A DNA stretch of 33,180 nt from Clostridia bacterium (GTDB lineage: Bacteria; Bacillota; Clostridia; Oscillospirales; CAG-272), in contig JAFVTV010000026.1 of assembly GCA_017502975.1 (NCBI GenBank), forward strand, positions 1-33,180, written 5' to 3'. Made by a program: the position numbers and the translations under genes. The first letter of the stretch is position 1. Each line of letters begins with the position of its first letter. Under the pieces are notes generated by a model that worked only from the letters and a program-made list of their open reading frames with translations, did no database searches and was not told where the DNA came from. Shown here in pieces: positions 7,786 through 14,593 of the stretch.

Positions 7786-8244
7786 TTATGCGATGGGATT
7801 TTTTTTGATATAGGCATCAAGGATATCCGCTGCCTCGCCCACCAGCTCTACGCAGGGGCGTTTTTCATAATATGCTTTGGTACGGTCAGTGGGGGTTGCG
7901 GTGGTATCTCTGCCATCGGTACCAAGCAGATCGCGGCAAATGATGCTGCCGCCTGCGCGTGTGCGGAATTGCGCGCAGAGCTCCTGCACCATTTTGTAGT
8001 GTGCAGCCTTGGCGGCTTTATCGTTGGTGTCCTCATAGCCATAGAGCGCGCCTGCTACCAGGCACATGCCGGAAACCGCGCCGCAGACCTCGCGCTGACG
8101 GCCAATGCCGCCGCCAAAGGGTGCTGCCAAGCGGAGTGCGGTTTTTTGATCAAAGCCCGTGAGGTCACAAAAGGCAAGAAAAACCGATTGCGCGCAGTTG
8201 TAGCCCTCTTTAAAATATGCCATAGCCTGTTCTTTTCTTGTCAT
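7786..8244 (-). CDS. C_GCAxxG_C_C family redox protein
   Basis: I use the ATG at 8244, which follows CCAAGGAGAAATAAC; the longer frame to 8304 has no ribosome site and would reach into the promoter. The 152-residue protein carries the family signature: YNCAQSVF near the N-terminus, GGGIGRQREVCGAVSGMCLVAG in the middle (written in parts: CGAVSG then MC), and a later ICRDLLG Cys. The family is named for this conserved cysteine pattern and often sits next to redox or metal-reduction genes, but its chemistry is not established. It has its own promoter and stands alone. Confidence 0.85.
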   Translation of the reverse strand: MTRKEQAMAYFKEGYNCAQSVFLAFCDLTGFDQKTALRLAAPFGGGIGRQREVCGAVSGMCLVAGALYGYEDTNDKAAKAAHYKMVQELCAQFRTRAGGSIICRDLLGTDGRDTTATPTDRTKAYYEKRPCVELVGEAADILDAYIKKNPIA

Positions 8245-8275
8245 GTTATTTCTCCTTGGTTTGCTGATTAACATC

Positions 8276-8304
8276 ATTGTAGCACAAAAGCCCGCGTTTT
8301 GCAA
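8276..8304 (-). promoter_or_regulatory. Promoter of the C_GCAxxG_C_C gene
   Basis: Reading leftward, TTGCAA (8304-8299) and TACAAT (8281-8276) with a 17-bp spacer, 31 bp before the chosen start codon. Confidence 0.7.
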
Positions 8305-8456
8305 TAAAAAAGCCGATACAAATTAGAGCGTCACTCTAAAGGACAGTTTTCAAAAATACGGCATATCTCGAAATAGGTATGGCGTATTTTTGCATTTGTG
8401 GACATAAATGCAGTGCTTGTCAGGAAAATTGACAAGTTATAGATGAACGTAAAAAA

Positions 8457-8579
8457 GGCTCCCTTGTGTAAAGGGAGCTGACGCCGAAGGCGGCTGAGGG
8501 ATTGTTTTATAGAAAATCTAACCTTTACAATCCCTCCGTCACGCTGACGCGTGCCACCTCCCTTTACACAAGGGAGGCT
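8457..8579. repeat. Palindromic MITE-like repeat, about 123 bp
   Basis: The left end AGGCTCCCTTGTGTAAAGGG is an inverted copy of the right end (CCCTTTACACAAGGGAGGCT) with a mismatch or two over about 25 bp. Inner parts also pair imperfectly: GAGGGATTGT with ACAATCCCTC. No transposase lies inside. The form is that of non-autonomous palindromic repeats that are scattered through many Clostridia genomes. The rest of the 8305-8672 gap is AT-rich and holds only a short hairpin (TTAGAG/CTCTAA near 8324-8340). Confidence 0.8.
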
Positions 8580-8672
8580 ATTATCGATTGGCATTTTAAT
8601 GTTTTCCGATAAACTGGTATTTGTTTGATAGTATCGCTAATGGTAAAATTGTATTTTCACCCAATACATATC

Positions 8673-9332
8673 TCAAAATTCTTGATTGATTATCCCCGCT
8701 TCTGTTAGTTTACACACGAATTCGTCTGATAGTTGATATGCTACATCAACTTCAACACAATACCACACATTGTCTATCAAATAAATTCTCTTGCGAGCGG
8801 TTATAATTGGAATATCTTTCACGTAAAAATCAACTGTTGCGGATTTTGTATATTTCTCGCGTGCAATATGATGATCGTAATCCGCCTTATCCGTCTTAAT
8901 AAAAGCTGATGTGAATTCAAATTCGAAAGAACCACCATTTAATACACAAACGATAGTGTCGCTGTATAGATCTTCTCTTAAGTAAACAAAATTTCCTTGC
9001 ATAGCGGAAGAGGTACCACCCATTATAAAACTTGGATTCTTATTCGTTTTTACATAATAATAGCTATTTGGAAAGAATGGAAAGTTACTGGTTTGACCAA
9101 GCAAAATGTCTTCTTTTGTTATGTCGATTTCACAATCCCCGTTAAGTTCTTGGACCAAAATATACTTGTTGTTTTGGTATATGACTGTGCCTTCTTCTTC
9201 GCCGCGAGAAAAACCATCTGCAGGGTCAATAATATTTCCCGATATAGAGTATTTTAGAGCTTCAATAGCCGAACAAGAAGTAAGTGAGAAGCAAAATAAT
9301 ATAAAAATGACTATTGTCAATATTTTTTTCAT
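8673..9332 (-). CDS. Putative lipoprotein of unknown function, AT-rich
   Basis: I start at the ATG at 9332 (GGCGGG six bases upstream) rather than the TTG 21 bases earlier. The 219-residue product begins MKKILTIVIFILFCFSLTSC: a lipoprotein signal with the acceptor at C20, so it should be lipid-anchored on the outer face of the membrane. The mature part is rich in Tyr, Asp and Asn and looks beta-rich; I recognise no domain. Base composition is clearly more AT-rich than the neighbouring genes and it lies next to a mobile repeat, which suggests acquisition by transfer. It has its own promoter. Confidence 0.75.
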   Translation of the reverse strand: MKKILTIVIFILFCFSLTSCSAIEALKYSISGNIIDPADGFSRGEEEGTVIYQNNKYILVQELNGDCEIDITKEDILLGQTSNFPFFPNSYYYVKTNKNPSFIMGGTSSAMQGNFVYLREDLYSDTIVCVLNGGSFEFEFTSAFIKTDKADYDHHIAREKYTKSATVDFYVKDIPIITARKRIYLIDNVWYCVEVDVAYQLSDEFVCKLTEAGIINQEF

Positions 9333-9429
9333 CAGTAGCCCGCCGTTTGTCAATTTCTTGTTTATCTATCTGCTTTATTTAAGTTTCGCTTTTTGTTTAA
9401 CGAATGAATCGAATTTAGTCCTTGTCCTT

Positions 9430-9458
9430 ATTATAACATAAAAACCGCAGAAAGTCAA
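9430..9458 (-). promoter_or_regulatory. Promoter of the lipoprotein gene
   Basis: Leftward TTGACT (9458-9453) and TATAAT (9435-9430), spacer 17 bp. The -35 box lies inside the loop of the upstream gene's terminator hairpin. Confidence 0.75.
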
Positions 9459-9468
9459 TCTGCGGTTT
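9442..9468 (-). terminator. Terminator of the symporter gene
   Basis: Leftward, AAACCGCAGA (9468-9459) pairs with TCTGCGGTTT (9451-9442) around a 7-nt loop, followed by TTTTATG. It ends the transcript from the symporter gene. Confidence 0.75.
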
Positions 9469-9547
9469 CTATTTTTCCTGTCGGTAGGTAATGTACGCCT
9501 AAAACTGTCCTTAAGAGTACAGCCCATTTGCATCGGCTTTTTTTAGT

Positions 9548-11194
9548 TTAACCTAACGAGTCGGTAATATCCGTTGTCACGCAGTGATCAAAGCAGCCAA
9601 AGATCTCCTCGGTTTCCTTGGGTACCCAACGCTGTGTAAACGCGCTGACAAGGGGCACAAGCACAAGTCCGCCAAGCATGGCGAACACACCCGAGTAGAG
9701 CGAGTTTTTAAAGAGGAACCCAAAGAAGCCGCCGTTTACGGTAAAGACCTTCATGCTAATGAGGAGCTGTACGATCTCAAGTCCCGTGCCAAACAAGAAA
9801 CAGGTGGCAACGGCGGGCTTGGAGATCTTTTTGCTGTAAAGACCGTACAGGAAGGGGGCAAGGAATGCACCCGCCAGCGCACCCCAGGAAACACCCATCA
9901 TCTGCGCAATGAATACCGAATCTGCCCAAATCGTATCCTTGAGAATGGCGATGACGGCAGAAAGCGCAACAAAGAATACGATCAAAAGGCGCATAAAGAG
10001 CACCGATTTTTCCTCATCAATTCTTTTTTTGCTCTTTTTGCTTGCAAGGGGAAGGATGACGTCAAGCGCAAGCGTAGACGAGGAGGTAAGCGCGAGGGAC
10101 GAGAGGGTCGACATCGATGCCGAGAGCACCAGCACGATCACGAGTGCAATGATGATGGCGGGGAGCGATGCAAGCATAGTGGGTACGATACGGTCGTTCA
10201 AGACTGTGCCGCCAATGATGCCGTCCTTGTAAATGGCAGGATTGGTGGTGTAAAGTCTGCCAAAGCCGCCAAGGAAGTAGCAGCCGCCCGCAACCACGAT
10301 TGCGAACAGGGTGGAAATGATGGTGCCTTTTTTAATGGCATCCTCATTTTTAATGGAGTAGAACTTACCCACCATTTGCGGCAAGCCCCAGGTGCCAAGC
10401 GAGGTGAGAAGCACCACGATCAGCAGGTAGAAGGGCTGCGTGCCAAAGAAGGAAGTAAAGGCGCCTGCCTGCCCTGCGGTTTCGGGATAGGGGGAGGGGA
10501 TCTGCGAGAGCTTGAAGATCGCCTCGCCGGCGCCGCCGTTTGCGTTTAGCACGGCAACGATCACAACTACGATGCCCACAAGCATGATAATGCCCTGAAT
10601 AAAGTCATTGATCGCGGTTGCCATGTAGCCGCCAAAGATCACATACACACCCGTCAGAGCCGCCATTATGATCACCACCGCGGCGTAAGGAACATCAAAG
10701 GCAGAGTTGAAAAGCCCCGAAAGCCCGTTGTAGAGCGATGCGGTGTAGGGGATCAGAAATACGAAAACGATGACAGAAGCCGCGATTTTTAACTTGGGAG
10801 ATCTGTAGCGCTTTTCAAAAAAATCGGGCATGGTGCGCGAGCCGAGCGCTTGCGTCATAATGCGGGTGCGCCTGCCAAGCACCACCCACGCGAGCAGCGA
10901 CCCGATAAAGGCGTTGCCAAGACCGATCCAGGTGGAGGCAAGGCCGAAGTTCCAACCAAATTGCCCTGCATACCCGACAAAGATCACAGCAGAGAAGTAG
11001 GAAGTGCCAAAGGCGAAGGCAGTAAGCCACGGGCCTACGTTACGACCGCCAAGCACAAACCCTGTTACGTTGGTTGCGTGACGGCGGCAATAGAAGCCCA
11101 CAAAAAGCATCAGTCCGAAAAAGATCAGAATAAACGGTAGTGTTACCAGCACATTTGTGGTGGTGGAGGAGAGTGGGGTTGCTGCGAGTGCCAT
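9548..11194 (-). CDS. Sodium:solute symporter (SSS family), putative amino-acid uptake
   Basis: The 548-residue protein is hydrophobic throughout with about 13 membrane helices. It opens with a helix, then FVLGGRNVGPWLTAFAFGTSYFSAVIFVGYAG, the typical N-terminal block of SSS proteins such as PutP, and has SMSTLSSLALTSSSTLALD, which matches the family sodium-site region (Ser/Thr-rich helix 8). SSS proteins import sugars, amino acids or vitamins together with sodium. The T-box leader with an apparent Tyr specifier suggests that tyrosine or a precursor is the substrate, but the sequence alone does not prove this. Ribosome site AGAAAGGA precedes the ATG. Confidence 0.9.
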   Translation of the reverse strand: MALAATPLSSTTTNVLVTLPFILIFFGLMLFVGFYCRRHATNVTGFVLGGRNVGPWLTAFAFGTSYFSAVIFVGYAGQFGWNFGLASTWIGLGNAFIGSLLAWVVLGRRTRIMTQALGSRTMPDFFEKRYRSPKLKIAASVIVFVFLIPYTASLYNGLSGLFNSAFDVPYAAVVIIMAALTGVYVIFGGYMATAINDFIQGIIMLVGIVVVIVAVLNANGGAGEAIFKLSQIPSPYPETAGQAGAFTSFFGTQPFYLLIVVLLTSLGTWGLPQMVGKFYSIKNEDAIKKGTIISTLFAIVVAGGCYFLGGFGRLYTTNPAIYKDGIIGGTVLNDRIVPTMLASLPAIIIALVIVLVLSASMSTLSSLALTSSSTLALDVILPLASKKSKKRIDEEKSVLFMRLLIVFFVALSAVIAILKDTIWADSVFIAQMMGVSWGALAGAFLAPFLYGLYSKKISKPAVATCFLFGTGLEIVQLLISMKVFTVNGGFFGFLFKNSLYSGVFAMLGGLVLVPLVSAFTQRWVPKETEEIFGCFDHCVTTDITDSLG

Positions 11195-11245
11195 AGTTCA
11201 TCAATCCTTTCTTTTTAAGATTTAATAGGAGGGAACGGAAGGCAC

Positions 11246-11522
11246 AAAAAAACCGCCCCTCTGCCAAAAAGACTGAGGGCGGATCACAAATGCGATACGC
11301 GGTACCACCTCTTTTTACCGCCCCCTCACGAGTGGCGGCCTTTGCGACACAAGCATGTCTTCTCGCGGTAACGGGCGACCCCGGCACAGCCTACCGCGCA
11401 TAAGGCGTTTCGGTGTGCGGCTCTCGAAATGTATTCGGCACAGTATGTCTACCGCCTTACACCAACCGGCGGCTCTCTTTGCGATATATCCGTGCGTACT
11501 GATTTTCGGTCACAGCCTTTAT
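11246..11522 (-). promoter_or_regulatory. T-box riboswitch, apparent Tyr (UAC) specifier
   Basis: The conserved T-box core GGTGGTACCGCG lies at 11309-11298 (leftward). Upstream is a long Stem I with AGAGAGCCGCC, an apical GGTTGGTGTAAG segment, and the specifier loop GAATACATTTCGAGAG; the pattern GAA-NNN-A gives UAC (11433-11431), a Tyr codon. Downstream, CCGCCCTC and GAGGGGCGG (11282-11253) form a terminator with seven T. Uncharged tRNA-Tyr should bind the specifier with its GUA anticodon and favour the antiterminator. The antiterminator bulge reads UGGU, which pairs with a tRNA ending in ACCA, as tRNA-Tyr does. Confidence 0.88.
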
Positions 11523-11528
11523 GCTGAC

Positions 11529-11557
11529 AGTTTAGCACATGCTGTTTCGTTTGTCAA
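11529..11557 (-). promoter_or_regulatory. Promoter of the T-box/symporter transcript
   Basis: Leftward TTGACA (11557-11552) and TAAACT (11534-11529), spacer 17 bp. Start of transcription is expected near 11522. Confidence 0.75.
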
Positions 11558-11612
11558 GCACTTTTTGAAAAATTATTCAAAGGAGCAGGCTGTGAGCGTG
11601 CCGCTTGATGAA

Positions 11613-11782
11613 GGTGGGTGATGGGATGTCGACTCTCCTCGCACTGCGTGCGAGTATGGAAGAACTCCTTGGCGCCTGAACGGCACCACTGCACGGCGGA
11701 TCGGTGTTCTTCCCCAAGCGCATATGAAAACATAAAACTTTTTAGGTTGGTACGCGCTTGGGGGCTCGCGCCCAAATCACCC
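11613..11782. repeat. Palindromic repeat element A with tRNA-end-like terminus
   Basis: The left end (GGTGGGTGATGGGATGTCGA, 11613-11632) resembles the antisense tRNA 3' end at 11997. The right end reads leftward GGGTGATTTGGGCGCGAG, an imperfect inverted copy. Inside are several hairpins: CTCGCAC/GTGCGAG, GGAAGAAC/GTTCTTCC and CCCCAAGCGC/GCGCTTGGGG. No protein gene is credible here; the overlapping frames contain no recognisable domain. Confidence 0.55.
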
Positions 11783-11785
11783 ACG

Positions 11786-11829
11786 CCATATGCAAAAAAG
11801 GCACCCGATTGGGTGCCTTTTGCATATGG
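11786..11829. repeat. Long perfect palindrome / terminator-like hairpin
   Basis: CCATATGCAAAA, two extra A, GGCACCC, loop GATT, then GGGTGCC and TTTTGCATATGG: 19 paired bases in one hairpin. Its right end overlaps the CCA-bearing copy of the tRNA 3' end at 11827. It may act as a terminator in either direction. Confidence 0.7.
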
Positions 11830-11954
11830 GGTGGGTGATGGGAAGTCGATTTATTTCGCACTCGCGCGCTCGCGCGAAATGGAAAGTTTCGTATAATATA
11901 ATTTAAATTTTAAGTAACTATGGAAACTTTCAGGGTTCGGCTCCGACATCACCC
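11827..11954. repeat. Palindromic repeat element B bounded by inverted tRNA-3'-end sequences
   Basis: The left 17 bp (11827-11843) are identical to the last 17 nt of the tRNA at 11997-12013, including C73 and CCA. The right end (GGGTTCGGCTCC then CATCACCC, to 11954) is an inverted T-arm/acceptor-like copy. Between them are ATTTCGC/GCGAAAT and GAAAGTTTC/GAAACTTTC inverted pairs around an AT-rich core. It looks related to element A: after GTCGA both run through TCGCACT and a GCG-rich hairpin to ATGGAA. Confidence 0.6.
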
Positions 11955-11962
11955 AAAAACGC

Positions 11963-11990
11963 AAAAAGCACCCCGTGAGGGGGTGCTTTT
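11963..11990 (-). terminator. Terminator of the tRNA cluster
   Basis: Leftward, AAAAGCACCCC pairs with GGGGTGCTTTT around a short loop, just after the last tRNA of the leftward cluster. Confidence 0.8.
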
Positions 11991-11996
11991 CGTGCT

Positions 11997-12073
11997 TGGG
12001 GTGGGTGATGGGAGTCGAACCCACGACCTCCAGGGCTACAACCTGGCGCTCTAACCAACTGAGCTACACTCAC
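11997..12073 (-). tRNA. tRNA with His-type body but GUA (Tyr) anticodon
   Basis: The cloverleaf closes well: D-stem GCTC, anticodon stem CCAGG/CCTGG, 5-nt variable loop, T-arm GTGGG-TTCGACT-CCCAT, encoded CCA. C73 and a G just before position 1 (12074) are the tRNA-His identity pair. The anticodon loop is TTGTAGC, so positions 34-36 are GUA, not GUG. Bacterial tRNA-Tyr has a long variable arm, which is absent here. The acceptor stem has an A4-C69 mismatch. It may be a mutated tRNA-His, a recoding tRNA or a decaying copy. First of three leftward tRNA genes in plus-strand order, last in transcription order. Confidence 0.8.
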
Positions 12074-12090
12074 CATATTTGATTTTGCAG

Positions 12091-12167
12091 TGGCGCGCCT
12101 TGAGGGACTCGAACCCCCGACCTACTGCTTAGAAGGCAGTTGCTCTATCCAGCTGAGCTAAAGGCGC
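12091..12167 (-). tRNA. tRNA-Arg(UCU)
   Basis: Acceptor stem GCGCCTT/AAGGCGC pairs fully, with G73 and encoded CCA. Anticodon stem ACTGC/GCAGT holds loop CTTCTAA, giving anticodon UCU for AGA/AGG codons. T-arm has GGGGGTTCGAGTCCC. Seventeen bases separate it from the GUA tRNA. Confidence 0.95.
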
Positions 12168-12172
12168 GTACT

Positions 12173-12248
<76 letters not shown>

Positions 12249-12447
12249 GTGGTGCGTTTCAAAACTGCCCTACAATCATACCACAATGCCACACCCTTTG
12301 TCAATAGAAAATTTGAAAAAACTGCGGTTTTTTTGCAAAAATCAGTGTTTTGTCATAGCAACGGCTTTTTTTGCGTGCGGTACTTGCCAAAAATATAAGT
12401 GTTATGTTAAAATATAATAGTATTAAGATAAAGGAGGGGGCTCTTAT

Positions 12448-13005
12448 ATGCCGTTGCTTGCACCACACTACACCTTTTGTGCATATTTTCATGTGACACC
12501 GACATTTTTAAAAGAGAAGGGCATTCGTGTGCTGTTGCTGGATATTGATAACACGCTTGCGCCTTATGAGCAGCCCTTGCCCGATGAACGGCTGAAAAAT
12601 TGGATTGAGAGTTTGATGGCTGAGGGGATCTCGGTGGCGTTTCTTTCCAATAATCACGGTGAGCGCGTAGAGCTTTTTAATAAGAGCCTTGGCTTGCCTT
12701 GTCGATATGATGCGTACAAGCCCTTACCGCACCGCGCAAAAAAACTGTTTTTGAGCCTTGGCGGTACAAAAAAGACCACTGCCTTTATGGGAGATCAGAT
12801 CTTTACTGACGTGTTGTGCGCAAGGCTTGCGGGAGCCACCGCCATATTGGTGCCGCCAATTTGGGATCGGCAGGATGCAGGCACGCGCTTTAAGCGCCGG
12901 CTTGAAAAGGGTGTTTTGCGCCGATTTTATAAAAAGCATCCTACCGATCCCGATGTGCGAGAGGGCAACCCCATTACCGAAGAAATAAGAGAGAGTAGAA
13001 AATGA
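12448..13005 (+). CDS. yqeG: YqeG family HAD phosphatase
   Basis: The 185-residue protein has the HAD motif I LLLDIDNTLAPYE (nucleophile D32, D34), motif II FLSNN and the C-terminal MGDQIFTDVLCARLAG, the arrangement of the YqeG family (HAD subclass IIIA). The N-terminus LAPHYTFCAYFHVTP also fits. Family role: a phosphatase conserved in Bacillota; in some lineages related proteins act on phosphatidylglycerol phosphate, but the substrate here is unproven. Ribosome site AAAGGAGGGGG precedes the ATG. Its TGA overlaps the next start (ATGA), so it leads an operon of five genes. Confidence 0.9.
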   Translation: MPLLAPHYTFCAYFHVTPTFLKEKGIRVLLLDIDNTLAPYEQPLPDERLKNWIESLMAEGISVAFLSNNHGERVELFNKSLGLPCRYDAYKPLPHRAKKLFLSLGGTKKTTAFMGDQIFTDVLCARLAGATAILVPPIWDRQDAGTRFKRRLEKGVLRRFYKKHPTDPDVREGNPITEEIRESRK

Positions 13006-13862
13006 GAAAACAAGCAATTTTCGGCCCCGGCGGGAACAGCGAAAGCTTTTACGCCGCAGGCTATAAATCTACCATACAGGCACCCGCCTATCTTGCCGCC
13101 CTTGGGCTTGGCGCTTACGAGTTTGAGGCGGGCAATGGCCTCAATGCCGGGGAAAAGACCCTGCGCGCCATTGGCGAGGAAGCAGTAAAATACGGCATTG
13201 AGCTTTCTTTGCACACACCTTATTTTATTTCGCTGTCGGGTGTTGACCCCGAAAAGCGCCTAAAGAGCGTAGGGTATATCGAGCGCTCGCTCGCGGCGGC
13301 GGCATGGCTTGGCGCCGATACCATTGTGGTGCATTGCGGCTCTGCTGCCAAGATCAGCCGTGAGGAGGCAATGTCGCTTGCCAAGGATACGCTTACCAAA
13401 ACTCTTGAGGCAGTAGGAGATACGCCGATCCATATCGGGCTTGAAACGATGGGCAAGATCAATCAGCTTGGCACGCTTGACGAAATGATCGAGCTTTGCA
13501 TGCTTGACAGGCATCTTTATCCCGTGGTTGATTTCGGGCACATGAATGCAAGAGAGCGCGGCGGATTTTTCCCCGACCGTGACAGCTATCGCAGAATATT
13601 TGATAAGGTCGCAGAGAAGCTCGGTGATGAAAAGGCGCGCTATATGCACTGCCATTTCTCAAAGATCGAATTCACGGACGCAGGCGAGAAGCGGCATCTT
13701 ACCTTTGCCGATACCGTATACGGCCCGCACTTTGAACCGCTTGCCGAGGCACTGGTAGCGGATGCGCTTTGCCCGCGCATTATTTGCGAGTCGGCAGGCA
13801 CGATGGCCGAGGATGCGCTGTTCATGCAAGCGGCATACAACCACGCAAGGGGGGCGAAATAA
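13002..13862 (+). CDS. Endonuclease IV-like TIM-barrel protein
   Basis: The 286-residue protein shows the AP-endonuclease-2/xylose-isomerase-like barrel with the metal-ligand pattern of endonuclease IV: LHTPYF, IVVHCGSA, IGLETMG, VVDFGHMNAR, YMHCHFSK and IICESAG along the chain. Endonuclease IV cuts DNA at abasic sites using three zinc ions; this protein is similar in length and ligand order but I cannot exclude a related sugar-phosphate enzyme. Its start overlaps the yqeG stop (ATGA), and its stop overlaps the next start (TAATG). Confidence 0.8.
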   Translation: MRKQAIFGPGGNSESFYAAGYKSTIQAPAYLAALGLGAYEFEAGNGLNAGEKTLRAIGEEAVKYGIELSLHTPYFISLSGVDPEKRLKSVGYIERSLAAAAWLGADTIVVHCGSAAKISREEAMSLAKDTLTKTLEAVGDTPIHIGLETMGKINQLGTLDEMIELCMLDRHLYPVVDFGHMNARERGGFFPDRDSYRRIFDKVAEKLGDEKARYMHCHFSKIEFTDAGEKRHLTFADTVYGPHFEPLAEALVADALCPRIICESAGTMAEDALFMQAAYNHARGAK

Positions 13863-14572
13863 TGGCGATAAAGGCGGTTTTGTTTGACCTTGACGGAACA
13901 CTGCTCCCCATGGACCAAAATCAGTTTTTAAAAGGGTATTTTGGGCTTCTTACCGAGAAAATGGTGAAAAGCGGATACGATGCCAAAACCTTTATGAAGG
14001 CATTGCTCACGGGCACCGATGCCATGGTGGCAAATGACGGAGCCACGACCAACGAGGCGCTGTTTTGGCGCGAGTTTGGAAAATTTTACACCCCCGAAAC
14101 GCTTCCCCCGATCACGCTTTTTGATGAGTTTTATGAAAAGGATTTCCCCAAAACCAGGGCATTTTGCGGCTATGATGCGCGCCCACGCAAGATCGTGGAT
14201 GCCGTAAAGGAAAAGGGGCTTTTGTCGGTGCTTGCCACCGCCCCCGCCTTTCCCGCCATTGCCACTGAAACGCGCATGGGGTATGTAGGGCTTTCACCCG
14301 ACGATTTTTTGTTTTACACCACCTACGAAAACTGCACCTACTGTAAGCCGAGTGAGGGCTATTACCGCGAGGTTGTGAAAAAGATCGGGTGCGACCCCTC
14401 GGAGTGCCTGATGGTCGGTAACGACGTGACCGATGATATGGTGCCTGCAAGTGCTGTCGGCATGCAGGTGTTTTTGCTCACCGACTACCTTATCAACAAA
14501 AACGGCGCAGATATCGGCGTATACAAAAACGGTGGCTACGACGAGCTTTTGGCATATATTGCGTCACTTTAA
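13862..14572 (+). CDS. HAD superfamily hydrolase
   Basis: I start at the ATG at 13862, which shares bases with the stop of the previous gene and gives the expected N-terminus MAIKAVLFDLDGTLLPMD (nucleophile D9, D11). The 236-residue product has a helical cap region and the motif III/IV ending CKPSEGYYREVVKK...CLMVGNDVTDDMVPA (the two acidic residues in GNDVTDD bind magnesium). Substrate unknown; phosphoglycolate-phosphatase-like enzymes have this layout. It is the second HAD protein of this operon. A 21-bp gap leads to the exporter genes. Confidence 0.85.
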   Translation: MAIKAVLFDLDGTLLPMDQNQFLKGYFGLLTEKMVKSGYDAKTFMKALLTGTDAMVANDGATTNEALFWREFGKFYTPETLPPITLFDEFYEKDFPKTRAFCGYDARPRKIVDAVKEKGLLSVLATAPAFPAIATETRMGYVGLSPDDFLFYTTYENCTYCKPSEGYYREVVKKIGCDPSECLMVGNDVTDDMVPASAVGMQVFLLTDYLINKNGADIGVYKNGGYDELLAYIASL

Positions 14573-14593
14573 AAATAACGGGAATTTAAACTT

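Noticed and set aside
9584-10549. 321-codon plus-strand frame, very rich in Lys, Glu and Gly
   Set aside because: Antisense of the symporter's hydrophobic codons gives this composition; no ribosome site.
11618-11896. 92-codon plus-strand frame across the repeats near the tRNAs
   Set aside because: It crosses two palindromic elements and a terminator hairpin, lacks a ribosome site and shows no domain.
11560-11996. CRISPR array
   Set aside because: Repeats here are few, inverted and unevenly spaced, and no cas gene is present.
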